Notes under the pieces: model-generated
What the model was told of the DNA's origin: nothing
The model's database searches: none
The model's input: only the letters and a program-made list of their open reading frames with translations
NCBI GenBank assembly: GCA_006247105.1
Contig: CM016926.1
Coordinates: 434,001-498,000 of the forward strand
Origin: Giardia muris
Taxonomy: Eukaryota > Fornicata > Diplomonadida > Hexamitidae
Direction of reading: 5' to 3'
DNA length: 64,000 bases
In this document: in pieces, positions 51,301-60,142 of the stretch
How the letters are laid out: each line of letters opens with the position of its first letter
Position numbering within the stretch: position 1 is the stretch's first letter
Translations under genes and position numbers: made by a program

Positions 51301-54300
51301 TAATACCTAAGAAAATCGTCAACATTTTCAGGCAGTTCCAGCGCCTCGAGGACCTTATCAACGCGGGCGGCACGGCTTGTGTCATAATATCTTTGGATCA
51401 AGAGTTGATGGGCCTGCTCAAACTCGATGGAAAAAGAGTCCATCGGATTAAGCTTCTCTTTGAAGTAATGCGCAAGCGGGACCGTTGGAGCCGTTAGCTT
51501 TGCCGTCGGCCCTTCCTCTGGGTCCGACTCATCCTCTATGAGCTCAGCCATCTGGAACTCGGGGTCCTCTTCTCCAAAGGTTATTGTTCCAGCCCTATCA
51601 AAGTAGGGTAGAAGTTCAACTGCATAAATCGCGATCCATTCGAGCAAGATCCGCATAAGCTGGTGGATACGGAGGCGTAAGACCCCAAAGGAGACCTGTT
51701 CCTCCTCAAGGTTATGAAGAGATGCTTCTTGACCCGTATTATTAGTGAAATAGATACGCATACTAACTGGGCGCTCACTATCTCCAAAAAGGGCCTGGAG
51801 CGCCGAGGGTAGATAAGGTTGATTCGGGTACCGTTGGATGAGCGTATGAAATGCTTCCAAGTCCTCTGGAGTGTAGTCTGCGGCTGGAATATCCCCGCTA
51901 TCGATCGGAAACGGATTTCCGTATTTGTTCGAGCCGTAGGACGTGATGATGTACTTCCCTCGGTTAAATACGCTGTCAGCAAGGCGTTGCATCGAAGAGT
52001 AGTCGGATGGTATGTTATCTCGGTCCCAGACCACAACTGGCTCCACCACGCTTAGGATGTCTATAGCCTTTCTATAAGAGACGCCATAGAAGGGCCACCC
52101 ATCGCATTGCTGCTTTGCTGACCCTTGAAGAAGAAGCTGATATAGATCATCATCGCGAATATGTGAGTGCTTCTGGACATACAATAATGCTGACTCACGT
52201 GAGACGACGTCTAGCTCGTCAAACGTATGTGGACGGAATGAATTGGACTGGACCAACCACTCAATACAGGAGGGGCTTCGGAGGTTCGTGTGGAGGAAGG
52301 CCCCGGCCGTGCATGAGAGCCCCATATTACTGTTCAAAAGCATCGGGGAGAGAGGGACAAAAACGTTAGTGAGCCGTGCGCAATAGCCATCCTTCATTTG
52401 GGCCACGACGGACTCGGCCATGTATTTGGCCATGCCTTCGGGGTTCTTTGGTGCCTCTCGAAGCGACATGTACGTGGACTCGATTACGTACCTGCGGACC
52501 GTGTTCTGGACTTGTATGCTCGCGTTGTACACGTATTCAATGAGTGCTAAGACGTTAAGAGCGTATTTGATACGCTCTTCGTTCGTCAGCACTCGTCCGT
52601 TTAGGAATGGCCGGAGCATCGCCGTAACGTCAGTGTGCTTGAGCGTTGTGAGCTTTTGGAAGTCTCCTAACGCAAGAACATTACAATAAGACTCGGGAGC
52701 AATGGACTCGCTATCCGGGAGCGTCCAGATGTCTCCATAGGAGTCCGTGCAAGTTCTTCGCAGATCTGTCAAAAGAGTCTGCAAAACCGCAAAACCGTCC
52801 ATCTCAAAGATCTGCCGAAGAAGTGCCTGCAGTGAGCTATCATCAAACGCTTCACTAAAGACTAGAGGCTGTCGGTCAGTGTCCTTCTGATCCGTGAGCG
52901 TAAAGCGATAGCGGAGGAGGGTGAGATACAAGAGGCGTGAAGCCCGGAGCGCATAGAGTCTATTATTATATAGTGCAAGGTTTGTATAGTCCATGAAGTT
53001 GAACGCCGGAATGGGGACGCTATCGCGTGAGAAGTATGGAAAATAAAGCATAAAGACGTCCTGGATACAATCGACGTCGAGAAGGGTCTGATAGCCGCTA
53101 CACGCGGCCAAGACAATGGCCCTATCGCGCTGCTTATAGTAGAGCTCTTGAAACTCCTCAGAAGACAGATCAATATAATGCTCCCTGAGTTGGTCCTGAA
53201 TTGTTGTAGTACATTTCCGCCGCCAGATCCGTGTTGCTTGTGCGAGGCATTGGCAGATGTAGCTTTCGGTCTCGTCTACCTCACAGGAGCAGTTGCTTTC
53301 CTCGTCATCGGGGCCAGTAATAGGAAGGAGTGACTTCCTTGTAGCACCATGACCTTTTCCGTCACCAAGACTTATGCGCTGGCGTCCAGAAAGTGTCGTG
53401 GTACGGGAGCTCACATGCTCATCTTCATAATGTCGGGCTTGCTTGATCTGCCCCTCAATGAGTGAATGCATTTCGACACAATCGGGCTCAAAACGGTTTT
53501 CGACGAAAGAAATGAAGAGATTATAAGGTGCGCGAATGGTTGTCTCGGTCTTAGCGTCGTCTGTCACGACGAACTCCACGAGGACAATTCCAACGCCGTC
53601 AACGATCTTCTGAGAGCTACCCTGCTTATAATAATAACGGTACTGCTCCAAGCCGGTGGCCACGCGACCAACGGCCCTTCCAATCCCTTGGCCATCGAAA
53701 GCTCCTCGTAGCCGAGTATCCACTAATGACCCGTTTCTGCAATACTCCCTGATAAACTGCTCGCGGTTCTGACAGAAATATTTGTTATATGCATCCAGGG
53801 TCTGGCGCCGAACGTTTGGGTTCTCAATCCGTGACTCATCAGCATAGTACCGTTCGATGTGCTGGTATAGCTGGGTAAGGGCGACGCTAGTGTCAGGGAC
53901 GGGGTAGAACTCAGGAAGGCCCAGGTCCCGAACGATATATTGTGTAATTTTCCAGTTGGGTACCAGCTGTTGTACAAAGTAAAGGAGGTCTAGGTGTGGG
54001 AATAGAAGGCATGAACAGGCGAACAGAAAGGCACTCTCCGGTATTTTTCTTGCCCAATAGTCGTCGATAAAGTGAGCTAGGCAATTACAAAGGCTTTCAT
54101 CGAGAAGTGCGACCTTGGAGAGGAGAAATCCACGAATATTGGCCCAAGCGGATTGGGAGTAGGTACTCTCATAAAATGGAGTTGTGAACTGCCGTTGCAG
54201 CTCGTACTTCATCTCACCCCCATCGTACTGACTGAAGACGATTGTCGAGACGAAGGATGAGCCGATTGGTGCGTTGATATCAAGGACCTGAGTACCATGA

Positions 54301-54917
54301 GGGATATCTTGAGGGAAGAACGTCACCGATGCTTCTTCTGCAATGACTGGTGCCGTTGGGGTCCCGATGAGAGGGCGTGAAGATAGGTCTAATGGTTGAT
54401 AAAGGGCATCGATCGTGTTATAGAGAGACTCATCAAATAGGTCACGGATGAACGGCTCATGTTCGGGGACGAGTTGAAGCTGTTTCTTGAGAAGAGGTTC
54501 AATCCGTATTTGCACGTCTGCGTCTGCCATTAAGACTTCAGTATAGTTCTGAATCGACACGCGATACGGGTGGAGTTCCCCATGCACGGACGGCTGTCCT
54601 AACGGTTCCTGTCCAGTCGCAAGCCTGCCTATTTCCGGTGCCAAGCGTGTCGATAGGTAAATCATTCCTGTTTCCTTGGTATCACCTTGCAAGGCGGTAT
54701 CTAGCAGGTCAGTCTGGGCCGTGGTCATAAAGGGGATTGTGTCACTAATGCTAGAATCATTGGAGGTAGCGGAGAGACCAAAGACAACCGAGTCGAGACC
54801 CTCTCCTAGGTCGTGAAGCCCCTCCTCCTGGGATGGCTCTCCGTCCTCGGCCTCGAGGACGAGAAGCTGGGTGTACATCCTCGGGCACTTTGCAACTAGC
54901 GGAAGCCTAGGACTCAT
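48375..54917 (-). CDS. Large hypothetical protein, 2180 aa
   Basis: An uninterrupted 6.5-kb frame runs from ATG 54917 (AT-rich ATTTTAATATG context) to a TAG 5 bp from the convergent gene. I do not recognise a family. The protein is rich in Tyr, Leu and Ile and looks mostly folded and helical. Acidic stretches occur near residues 30-60 and 1115-1130. A Cys cluster (CSCEVDE then YICQCL) lies near 540. A second cluster (CRCHNQKCPYCGGIG) lies near 1740 and could bind zinc. No transmembrane helices stand out. Both the length and its place beside axonemal genes suggest a structural protein, but no function can be assigned. Confidence 0.75.
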   Translation of the reverse strand: MSPRLPLVAKCPRMYTQLLVLEAEDGEPSQEEGLHDLGEGLDSVVFGLSATSNDSSISDTIPFMTTAQTDLLDTALQGDTKETGMIYLSTRLAPEIGRLATGQEPLGQPSVHGELHPYRVSIQNYTEVLMADADVQIRIEPLLKKQLQLVPEHEPFIRDLFDESLYNTIDALYQPLDLSSRPLIGTPTAPVIAEEASVTFFPQDIPHGTQVLDINAPIGSSFVSTIVFSQYDGGEMKYELQRQFTTPFYESTYSQSAWANIRGFLLSKVALLDESLCNCLAHFIDDYWARKIPESAFLFACSCLLFPHLDLLYFVQQLVPNWKITQYIVRDLGLPEFYPVPDTSVALTQLYQHIERYYADESRIENPNVRRQTLDAYNKYFCQNREQFIREYCRNGSLVDTRLRGAFDGQGIGRAVGRVATGLEQYRYYYKQGSSQKIVDGVGIVLVEFVVTDDAKTETTIRAPYNLFISFVENRFEPDCVEMHSLIEGQIKQARHYEDEHVSSRTTTLSGRQRISLGDGKGHGATRKSLLPITGPDDEESNCSCEVDETESYICQCLAQATRIWRRKCTTTIQDQLREHYIDLSSEEFQELYYKQRDRAIVLAACSGYQTLLDVDCIQDVFMLYFPYFSRDSVPIPAFNFMDYTNLALYNNRLYALRASRLLYLTLLRYRFTLTDQKDTDRQPLVFSEAFDDSSLQALLRQIFEMDGFAVLQTLLTDLRRTCTDSYGDIWTLPDSESIAPESYCNVLALGDFQKLTTLKHTDVTAMLRPFLNGRVLTNEERIKYALNVLALIEYVYNASIQVQNTVRRYVIESTYMSLREAPKNPEGMAKYMAESVVAQMKDGYCARLTNVFVPLSPMLLNSNMGLSCTAGAFLHTNLRSPSCIEWLVQSNSFRPHTFDELDVVSRESALLYVQKHSHIRDDDLYQLLLQGSAKQQCDGWPFYGVSYRKAIDILSVVEPVVVWDRDNIPSDYSSMQRLADSVFNRGKYIITSYGSNKYGNPFPIDSGDIPAADYTPEDLEAFHTLIQRYPNQPYLPSALQALFGDSERPVSMRIYFTNNTGQEASLHNLEEEQVSFGVLRLRIHQLMRILLEWIAIYAVELLPYFDRAGTITFGEEDPEFQMAELIEDESDPEEGPTAKLTAPTVPLAHYFKEKLNPMDSFSIEFEQAHQLLIQRYYDTSRAARVDKVLEALELPENVDDFLRYYFFPTLSFPVPTSQSEQAEKNSLPPPPRLPGHLQFFLTQVYTGPDPLLYFFMDPIIAVPVVARSLQRLLGRVLHAEQRASYVWRTLGPDSHYRIHDPASVTIAAFDRKLVQPRVLGLDMRRRVADLEKGHNPELWPFTPDPSCIHLALITCPHVMYPTPTSDPVLLESRYVHPYASANIHNPRSTLAALHTPHINPGLIRPEIVQDSYLRLPRRVTPACVTSELIRIASISEIALDKTLARTVMYASEKLFGYITTGLPQRQNAAQAAGAQEGWFLDTPEYRALAEEATSYVPSDYLLPPRPCITDIYQELNSPRNTAEYDYTEAEKSIIESVLAPYQCERPTIIQEFNRFYEQKLPICDPSLIPMITADNIGTHWRHLLLPCISLRSFNALLSILKVQGVAPSMGSLQGVRSVLLNHIVAPLILNHENGDFHHPSIRNDLSIIRLICHDIYVILRYVVLICLRIEYALQLIERVPPRCRQVAVYGIRSIWPFPFSRYNAGCVGATLFGYDNLETFTACSKRIFYSTSQYFQSTDETNLANCRCHNQKCPYCGGIGQGLGMVCGSPVEQIPYVELKANYSNGILDRAFGPEETQDGYPIQQILFQSGSLAYNTYGTIESLLYKQPPAIPFVRNDLMYKEPVEDPKPARGGSRSRRSMKDGMDSNRILSLEEINGRLRSLGKPLRPLDTGYPVACFGERLVDTTIHLPPLDSRTFAEFLKIPFSESPFVKEYTLGALGHDTCCISTAAWRYLPQSSELYVHLNVASSLDDSFLYLCDSEAFRDYKYVPPSALSPEELAENGYLRYTRANQHPLEQHIFPSHVAYQPSVISYPEAAVEQHTNILLELLKVTGGSDTFSEDDFQSNIYTTLGMYSYPLLTLEKHIQVLTRRVDNLCTRILQSNPQPAQLHVSRPGRGPITSPRTAVLFLLAASVMGMPVPAGNVMPLCVTDTIVDLDDPVYLVENHRGVVRFSQLQAP

Positions 54918-54961
54918 ATTAAAATATAGAGGACCAGGCCCCTAACTTCTATCGGCTGACG
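54918..54961. promoter_or_regulatory. Short divergent promoter with AT-rich core
   Basis: ATTAAAATATAG at about 54918-54929 lies directly upstream of the 2180-aa gene and is the only AT-rich element available to the divergent CorA/Mrs2-like gene. It is near-symmetrical (ATATTAAAATAT), which suits a bidirectional initiator. Confidence 0.5.
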
Positions 54962-55948
54962 GTGGGCTCGGACTCGGGGATTGAGCTGACCGAGAGCGAC
55001 CACCTCAGCAAGCTACTCAACGTCCAGCGGCGCGACCTCTCGCTCCTGACAAGCGAGATCGCGTTTCTACACCCTCGGCGCAAGTATATTGTCTTCTGCC
55101 TCGGAATAGTTGGAGGAATCATCACACGGGACTCCCTGTACATCACCAAGGAGGGGACGACGACGGAGAACATTATTCAGAGCCTTCAACGTGACATCTC
55201 CACTCCGACCGCTGAGAGCCAGCTTGAGCTGTACCACATTGAGCTTGTCTTGCACCTCGTAGTGACGACCCTTCAGACGCAATACGCAAAGCTTTCGGCG
55301 GAGAGTACGGAGGCTCAGGATCAACAACGGCTATTTGCGCATCAGAAGGATCTGCTTATCCTTGAGTCTCGCTGTAGTAAGGTGGTCATGGCACTCACAA
55401 ACATCCTTGATGATAACGATAGTCTTCAACAGCTTTCCTTCGCCAACCAGCGTTTCATCGCCGAACGTGACCATTACGCAGAGCTTCAGAACTTGCATTC
55501 CAACCGTTCAAATAGTTACTTGCCCGTGGATACTGAGCTTATAGTCGACATCCTAGAGGGTTACCTCTTCCAGGTCCAAGCGATCTCGACGGACATCGAA
55601 AATGACCTTGCGTTTATCAACAATAACCTTACCGCTCACGAGCTTGAGCTCGATGGGAAACGGAACAGGATCCTATCCTTCGAGCTGAAGGTGACGTACG
55701 GGTCACTTGCCATCGATGCGGCTTGCATGCTCACCTCCCTCCTAGGAATGAACGTCTACATCCCCAACGCCTCGAGCGTCACGGTCTTCTTCTGCGTTGT
55801 CGGAGGCATCCTGGGAGCGGCTGCGCTAATCTTCGTTGGCTGTCTAATCGCTCAGTCATTAATGGAAAGACAGTCTCGAAGGCGGACGGCCGAGGCATTT
55901 GACCTCAGCACACTTCAAGACACCGCCCTTGATCGTCCGCCGAAGTGA
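54962..55948 (+). CDS. CorA/Mrs2-like divalent cation transporter, about 328 aa, start codon unclear
   Basis: The protein has the layout of Mrs2-type Mg2+ channels: an N-terminal LLNVQRRDLSLLTSEIAFLHPR strand/helix region, GGIITRDSLYIT matching the AIITxDxxLL box, a long helical middle, and two C-terminal membrane helices flanking a GMN pore motif (SLLGMNVYIP, about residue 267). The last tail is basic. Mrs2 proteins form pentameric Mg2+ channels. The frame is open back to a TAA at 54920 but contains no ATG before residue 140 or so; the first candidate is GTG 54962. Either a non-ATG codon is used, a tiny upstream exon is spliced on, or the sequence has an error. I see no Giardia-type 5' splice motif. 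The stop touches the next ATG. Confidence 0.75.
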   Translation: MGSDSGIELTESDHLSKLLNVQRRDLSLLTSEIAFLHPRRKYIVFCLGIVGGIITRDSLYITKEGTTTENIIQSLQRDISTPTAESQLELYHIELVLHLVVTTLQTQYAKLSAESTEAQDQQRLFAHQKDLLILESRCSKVVMALTNILDDNDSLQQLSFANQRFIAERDHYAELQNLHSNRSNSYLPVDTELIVDILEGYLFQVQAISTDIENDLAFINNNLTAHELELDGKRNRILSFELKVTYGSLAIDAACMLTSLLGMNVYIPNASSVTVFFCVVGGILGAAALIFVGCLIAQSLMERQSRRRTAEAFDLSTLQDTALDRPPK

Positions 55949-55960
55949 ATGGCCCCAAAA

Positions 55961-57373
55961 ATGGCTAGCGACTGCGAGTCCGACAAGCGCTATCTTCTTT
56001 TCCTCACGCATCAGGCGAAGCGCGCCGCCGCATGTGGTGAAAAGAGCCGGGCGGCCGATGTATGCACACGTGCCCTTCAGCTTGCCGAGCAGCAAGGAGA
56101 GCCTTTGGCCGAGCTCCGCATCCTTCGTTCCGGATGCAGGCGTGACCTCGGAGACATCACAGGGGCATTAGAGGATATCAAAGCCGTCATAGTCTCGGAC
56201 CCCCAGAACCATGAGGCTTATTACTCACTCGCGGAGACATACTTCGTTGAAATGGAGTTTGAACAGGCATTCATGTACTTCTTCCGCTGTCTGGAGCTTC
56301 GCCCGGACGTAAAGGCATATGGGAAGGCGGTACGCCGGGCCGAAGATGCGGTACGGCAAAGCACAGACTTCAGTACTAATGATATTCGGACCTTGCTTCA
56401 TCTCCTTGAAGCTGGGATCATAGTCGAGCCACGGGCGTGTTATAAGACTCAGGAGTCTCCTCTTTTCAAGAAGTGGCAAATCCCTCGTCAACGACGGCCA
56501 GAGCATGAAGGAAGTACTCCGAACTCAGCTCACTTATTCGCACCTAAACCAATGATACATATGACGCCGCAAAGAACCAAGAGTACAGGGCCATTCACTT
56601 CCAAAACCCACCCGCACCCCATTGGATCGCCTCAAATTACCCCACATGTAGGGACGCGCTCATTATCGACACGTCCTTCGTCAAAGAAGAAGACCGTGAC
56701 GATCACCACCTCAACGACCCGTTCTAAGAGTGCCCCCAAGTCGGACCTGGCCTTTCTCCGCTCCCTCAAGGGGTTGCCGGGGATTACATCTCACGTAGAA
56801 GAAGGAATACAGATGCTTGAGCAGAGAAAGGAGTTCTGGCGGCAGTATTCCCCAAAGCATATTGGAGCCTCGCCTCAGATCTCGCGTTCCATATCTGCCG
56901 GACGTTCCCCCCATGATACCGCCGGGGAGTTGACAACTTCAAGACACATAGTGACGACCGCCATCCCAGGAAGCTCTAGGATCCTTCTGGAGAACCCCAT
57001 TGGTGAATTACACCGCCCACACGTCTCAAACGCTATAGAAGGTGTCATTAGCCCCACGAGTTGTACCACTCGTCAATCTACTACCCCTAAGGCCTCTCCA
57101 CGCCCTCTCGAACGGCGTAAAGGGGATGTGGCCGACCTCCCCACAGTCCTGCAGAACAAACGAACATGTCAAGCGTCAACCGGAACCTCTATTATGCGAG
57201 CTCCAAGCCTTTCAAAGGAGGTTCAACCCCCTACGACTAGGGCCACTTTCCGACGTAGAGTTCGGCCTTCAACAACCCAAAGAGGGGTGGATGTTCCTCC
57301 ATCTATAGCCCTCCCGACCACCATTCAACGTACCTCGTCATCTGGCCGTGTCGCTTCACGACCTCGACGGTAG
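55961..57373 (+). CDS. TTC25/ODAD4-like TPR protein, about 470 aa
   Basis: Residues 5 to about 135 form three TPR-like helix pairs: an RAADVCTRALQLAEQ repeat, ALEDIKAVIVSDPQNHEAYY, then LAETYFVEMEFEQAFMYFFR followed by CLELRPD and a KAVRRAEDAVRQS helix. The last pair matches the conserved TTC25/ODAD4 segment (AExLYxxGDFExALxxYHRGxxLRPE..xGIxKAxEAI). ODAD4 is part of the docking complex that anchors outer dynein arms to doublet microtubules. The C-terminal half is basic and Ser/Thr/Arg-rich, without domains. Two in-frame ATGs are possible: 55949, touching the previous stop, and 55961, which sits in the CCCCAAAAATG context that I prefer. Assignment rests on the TPR block alone. Confidence 0.6.
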   Translation: MASDCESDKRYLLFLTHQAKRAAACGEKSRAADVCTRALQLAEQQGEPLAELRILRSGCRRDLGDITGALEDIKAVIVSDPQNHEAYYSLAETYFVEMEFEQAFMYFFRCLELRPDVKAYGKAVRRAEDAVRQSTDFSTNDIRTLLHLLEAGIIVEPRACYKTQESPLFKKWQIPRQRRPEHEGSTPNSAHLFAPKPMIHMTPQRTKSTGPFTSKTHPHPIGSPQITPHVGTRSLSTRPSSKKKTVTITTSTTRSKSAPKSDLAFLRSLKGLPGITSHVEEGIQMLEQRKEFWRQYSPKHIGASPQISRSISAGRSPHDTAGELTTSRHIVTTAIPGSSRILLENPIGELHRPHVSNAIEGVISPTSCTTRQSTTPKASPRPLERRKGDVADLPTVLQNKRTCQASTGTSIMRAPSLSKEVQPPTTRATFRRRVRPSTTQRGVDVPPSIALPTTIQRTSSSGRVASRPRR

Positions 57374-57376
57374 AAA

Positions 57377-59488
57377 ATGCCCACGGCGATTGAGCGGTAC
57401 CGTGCCGACCCTACTGATACCTGTGCGCTTCTAGCACGGCTCGTCCAGCTACAGGAAGCGAATGACATCATCGTCCTCATCTCCATGTTAAAGGACTACA
57501 TAGCTCGGACCAGTCAAAGAAGCGACATCCCACTTTTTGCCATCCTTACCCTTGCTCAGGCCTACTCGAACCTTGGGGAGGCGAAGCTAGCCGTGGAGGT
57601 GTTACGCCTTTATCTCGAAGATGAGTGTTACATCTCTGCAAGAATGATCGCTGAAGATTATGGCAATGAAGAGGAATGCCGTCTTGTACTTCAGCTTCCT
57701 TTCATGTATGAGTTCCATGCCATCCATGGGATTGATAACCCGACCACCTACGCGAGGCAATTGCTCGCAGACGAGCCTGGATACATTGAGAACTTCGTCC
57801 TTCTTTATGGAATGGTCGACCACATTTTCAGAGGATACCATGGCGTTCAAACCCTTTTGGATCAGGATACCTTCTTTCAAAAGGTCGTTCGGGACGTTGC
57901 AGTTATTCATAATATAGTTAGCTCCAAGGTCTCGACGTCTTTGGCATTGAATGTTGAACCCGCCGACTGCTCACTCCTTCGGCATAAGATACATAACCTG
58001 CGGAAGTACTTGACGGTTCTGATACCTCTTCTCAACTCCCCCCGGTTTGCCTCCCTCTCCATCATCATTAAGTGCGTTCTTTGCTTCACAGAACTATCGA
58101 CAGCGTATCGACACGTCCTGGATGATGACTTGGTGGAGTCCGTCTTTGGACAGACAGACCCATCACGAATCCGTGCCGAACTCGAGCAGCTTCAAACGAA
58201 GTCGCACATGCTGATGCAAAAGGCGACTCAGATGTACACTCGTATCACGACGCAGGTCAAGGAAAGACGGACCTTATCAATAGCTTATTCACGCCCAAGC
58301 ACTTCTTTAGCCGCACGGGAATCTCCTGACCCACGAGGACAAAGGTTTGGGTCATCCATTGGAAACGAAACCGGTTCCTTAGCTCCAGCTTCAACTCAAC
58401 AAAATACTCCTGCGCACACTCATGGTGCAATACGAGGAGTCTCTGCTAGGCCATCTGTAGTGGAGACAACAGACCTTTCGGAGAACACACCACGTTCCTC
58501 CTTTGGTGAGTTCCGTCTGACTCCAAGGTCATCTGCTGCATACTCATCTCGTCGATCCTTCTTAGAACGCACTGCTCATGAGGTGGAGCAGATCAAGATG
58601 GTCTATGGCGAGCAGACGCCATCGGCAGACGCAGCGTTGACGTACTGGTTGACTCAGACGTTACAAACGAAAATCACCTTTCCAGTGCTTCTTAACATCG
58701 CGACTGTTCTTAAGACGACACACTTCCGGGCCGTCGTTAACTATGACGAGGCCATCTATTACTTGGTGATGCTTGTCGATGACTTCCAGGAGCATTTGGA
58801 TACGGTCAGCACCTTCGAGGACTTCCTCTCCTTAGTCTTTGAGATCGTTCGGGTCTTTATCAGTGTGTCCGATTATCTTGCGAAGAGATATAACCTGGTC
58901 TCATATATCATTTACTCATACGCGATCCGTGTCGCGGATGTGTATTGTGACATCGAACGGAAGGTGCGTCTGAACTTTGCCATGGAGTCTCAGTACGCAT
59001 CGTACATTGAGAACTTACACCTAGCCTTCAACGAGATGGCGGCAGTTCTCCGGTCCGAGAAGCTCAAAGGACAGTTCTCAATCGACGTCGCCTATGCCAA
59101 CGGAGACCTCTTCTTCGTCGACGTCGTCGATGGGAACGTTGCGCACTCGTTATCCTTGACGGATGAGTACTCCGTCAGCAGCCTGGCTCAATTGGCCGCT
59201 CGACGGATGGCCCTCGTTGAGCTAGTCCTTAGTGTCGACCTATTCAACGCCACACTCTACGCGGATGCCATTGTATGGCTCGAAAGGGCTGTAGGACATT
59301 GCGAGAAGCTCGAGGATGCGTGGTTACTTCTTTCCAGAACATACCTCAATCTTGGCGACAAGGAGAAGAGCGTTGCCGCGGCCCTACGCGCCTATCGATT
59401 AAACCCAGCGAATCCCATGGCCCAGAAATATTGCGAGTGCCCAACCGACGAGCTTATGGTCCATGCCGAGTTCTACATGGACTCATGA
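57377..59488 (+). CDS. TPR-containing hypothetical protein, 703 aa
   Basis: ATG 57377 lies 3 bp after the stop of the ODAD4-like gene (TAGAAAATG). The protein is mostly helical. An N-terminal TPR-like pair (LAQAYSNLGEAKLAVEVLRL, residues 55-75) and a clear C-terminal pair (YADAIVWLERAVGHCEKLED, then AWLLLSRTYLNLGDKEKSV and AYRLNPANP, residues 630-690) bracket a helical middle with a Ser/Thr/Arg-rich disordered insert at about 300-400. TPR solenoids usually mediate protein-protein contacts. Tight linkage to the ODAD4-like gene on the same strand suggests a role in the axoneme or its transport, but that is inference. I do not recognise a specific orthologue. Confidence 0.75.
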   Translation: MPTAIERYRADPTDTCALLARLVQLQEANDIIVLISMLKDYIARTSQRSDIPLFAILTLAQAYSNLGEAKLAVEVLRLYLEDECYISARMIAEDYGNEEECRLVLQLPFMYEFHAIHGIDNPTTYARQLLADEPGYIENFVLLYGMVDHIFRGYHGVQTLLDQDTFFQKVVRDVAVIHNIVSSKVSTSLALNVEPADCSLLRHKIHNLRKYLTVLIPLLNSPRFASLSIIIKCVLCFTELSTAYRHVLDDDLVESVFGQTDPSRIRAELEQLQTKSHMLMQKATQMYTRITTQVKERRTLSIAYSRPSTSLAARESPDPRGQRFGSSIGNETGSLAPASTQQNTPAHTHGAIRGVSARPSVVETTDLSENTPRSSFGEFRLTPRSSAAYSSRRSFLERTAHEVEQIKMVYGEQTPSADAALTYWLTQTLQTKITFPVLLNIATVLKTTHFRAVVNYDEAIYYLVMLVDDFQEHLDTVSTFEDFLSLVFEIVRVFISVSDYLAKRYNLVSYIIYSYAIRVADVYCDIERKVRLNFAMESQYASYIENLHLAFNEMAAVLRSEKLKGQFSIDVAYANGDLFFVDVVDGNVAHSLSLTDEYSVSSLAQLAARRMALVELVLSVDLFNATLYADAIVWLERAVGHCEKLEDAWLLLSRTYLNLGDKEKSVAAALRAYRLNPANPMAQKYCECPTDELMVHAEFYMDS

Positions 59489-59609
59489 GTCGTCCACCCC
59501 CAATCCATCCCCCTGTAGTATTCTCTCATGTGTACGGCTAACTCTGGCTAACCCTGTACTATTCTAAGGTAACAATTTGAGCGTCAGGGATCCCGGAAAA
59601 AAACGGTGC

Positions 59610-60119
59610 ATGAAGCCGACGTGGACGACCGCATACAACCCTGGACGGCAAAGCATCATGAATCGGCCTCTTAAAGAGCCAACGAAGACAAATATTGAGT
59701 CTGCAGACCTCCAGCATCAACGGGAACTCGATATCCAACGACGACGTCAAGACACCTTCGCCGCTCAAGAAGCAGACCGTATTCGAGCGATGTATGGGAC
59801 ACGAGAAGAGAAACAAAACATCGCACGTCAACTCGCCTCCGACCTTGATAAGCTCATTGCAGAGAAACAAGAGATCGAACGTGAACGTCTTGCTGAGGAT
59901 CGGCGACATGACCTAGAGATGCTTGCTCAGGTGAAATATCAAGAGATCCTTGAACGAGAAGAAGCAGAGGCACGTCAAGCATATGCTGAATACCTTGCGG
60001 AGCAACAGCGGGCCACCATTGCCCAGCACCGCGAGGAGCGTAGGCGTGAGCAGGCAGAGGAGCGGGCGGAGCGCCCCCAGGACTTCTTTGGCCAGCACTT
60101 CGCGCGTTCAACTCGTTAA
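59610..60119 (+). CDS. Charged coiled-coil protein, 169 aa, possibly axonemal
   Basis: I choose ATG 59610 (MKPTWTTAYNPGRQS), which has an A7 run 7-13 bp upstream; the frame is open from a TTG further up. After a short polar N-terminus the protein is one continuous highly charged helix rich in Glu, Arg, Gln and Ala (QRRRQDTFAAQEADRIRAMY, EREEAEARQAYAEYLAEQQR), ending in a short PQDFFGQHFARSTR tail. Small microtubule inner proteins of flagella such as RIB43A have a similar helix with repeated NR/ER-rich heptads and an aromatic tail, so that is a candidate, held at low confidence. AGTAAAA follows the stop within 10 bp. Confidence 0.65.
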   Translation: MKPTWTTAYNPGRQSIMNRPLKEPTKTNIESADLQHQRELDIQRRRQDTFAAQEADRIRAMYGTREEKQNIARQLASDLDKLIAEKQEIERERLAEDRRHDLEMLAQVKYQEILEREEAEARQAYAEYLAEQQRATIAQHREERRREQAEERAERPQDFFGQHFARSTR

Positions 60120-60142
60120 AGGGGAAAGTAAAAAAAGCTTCA

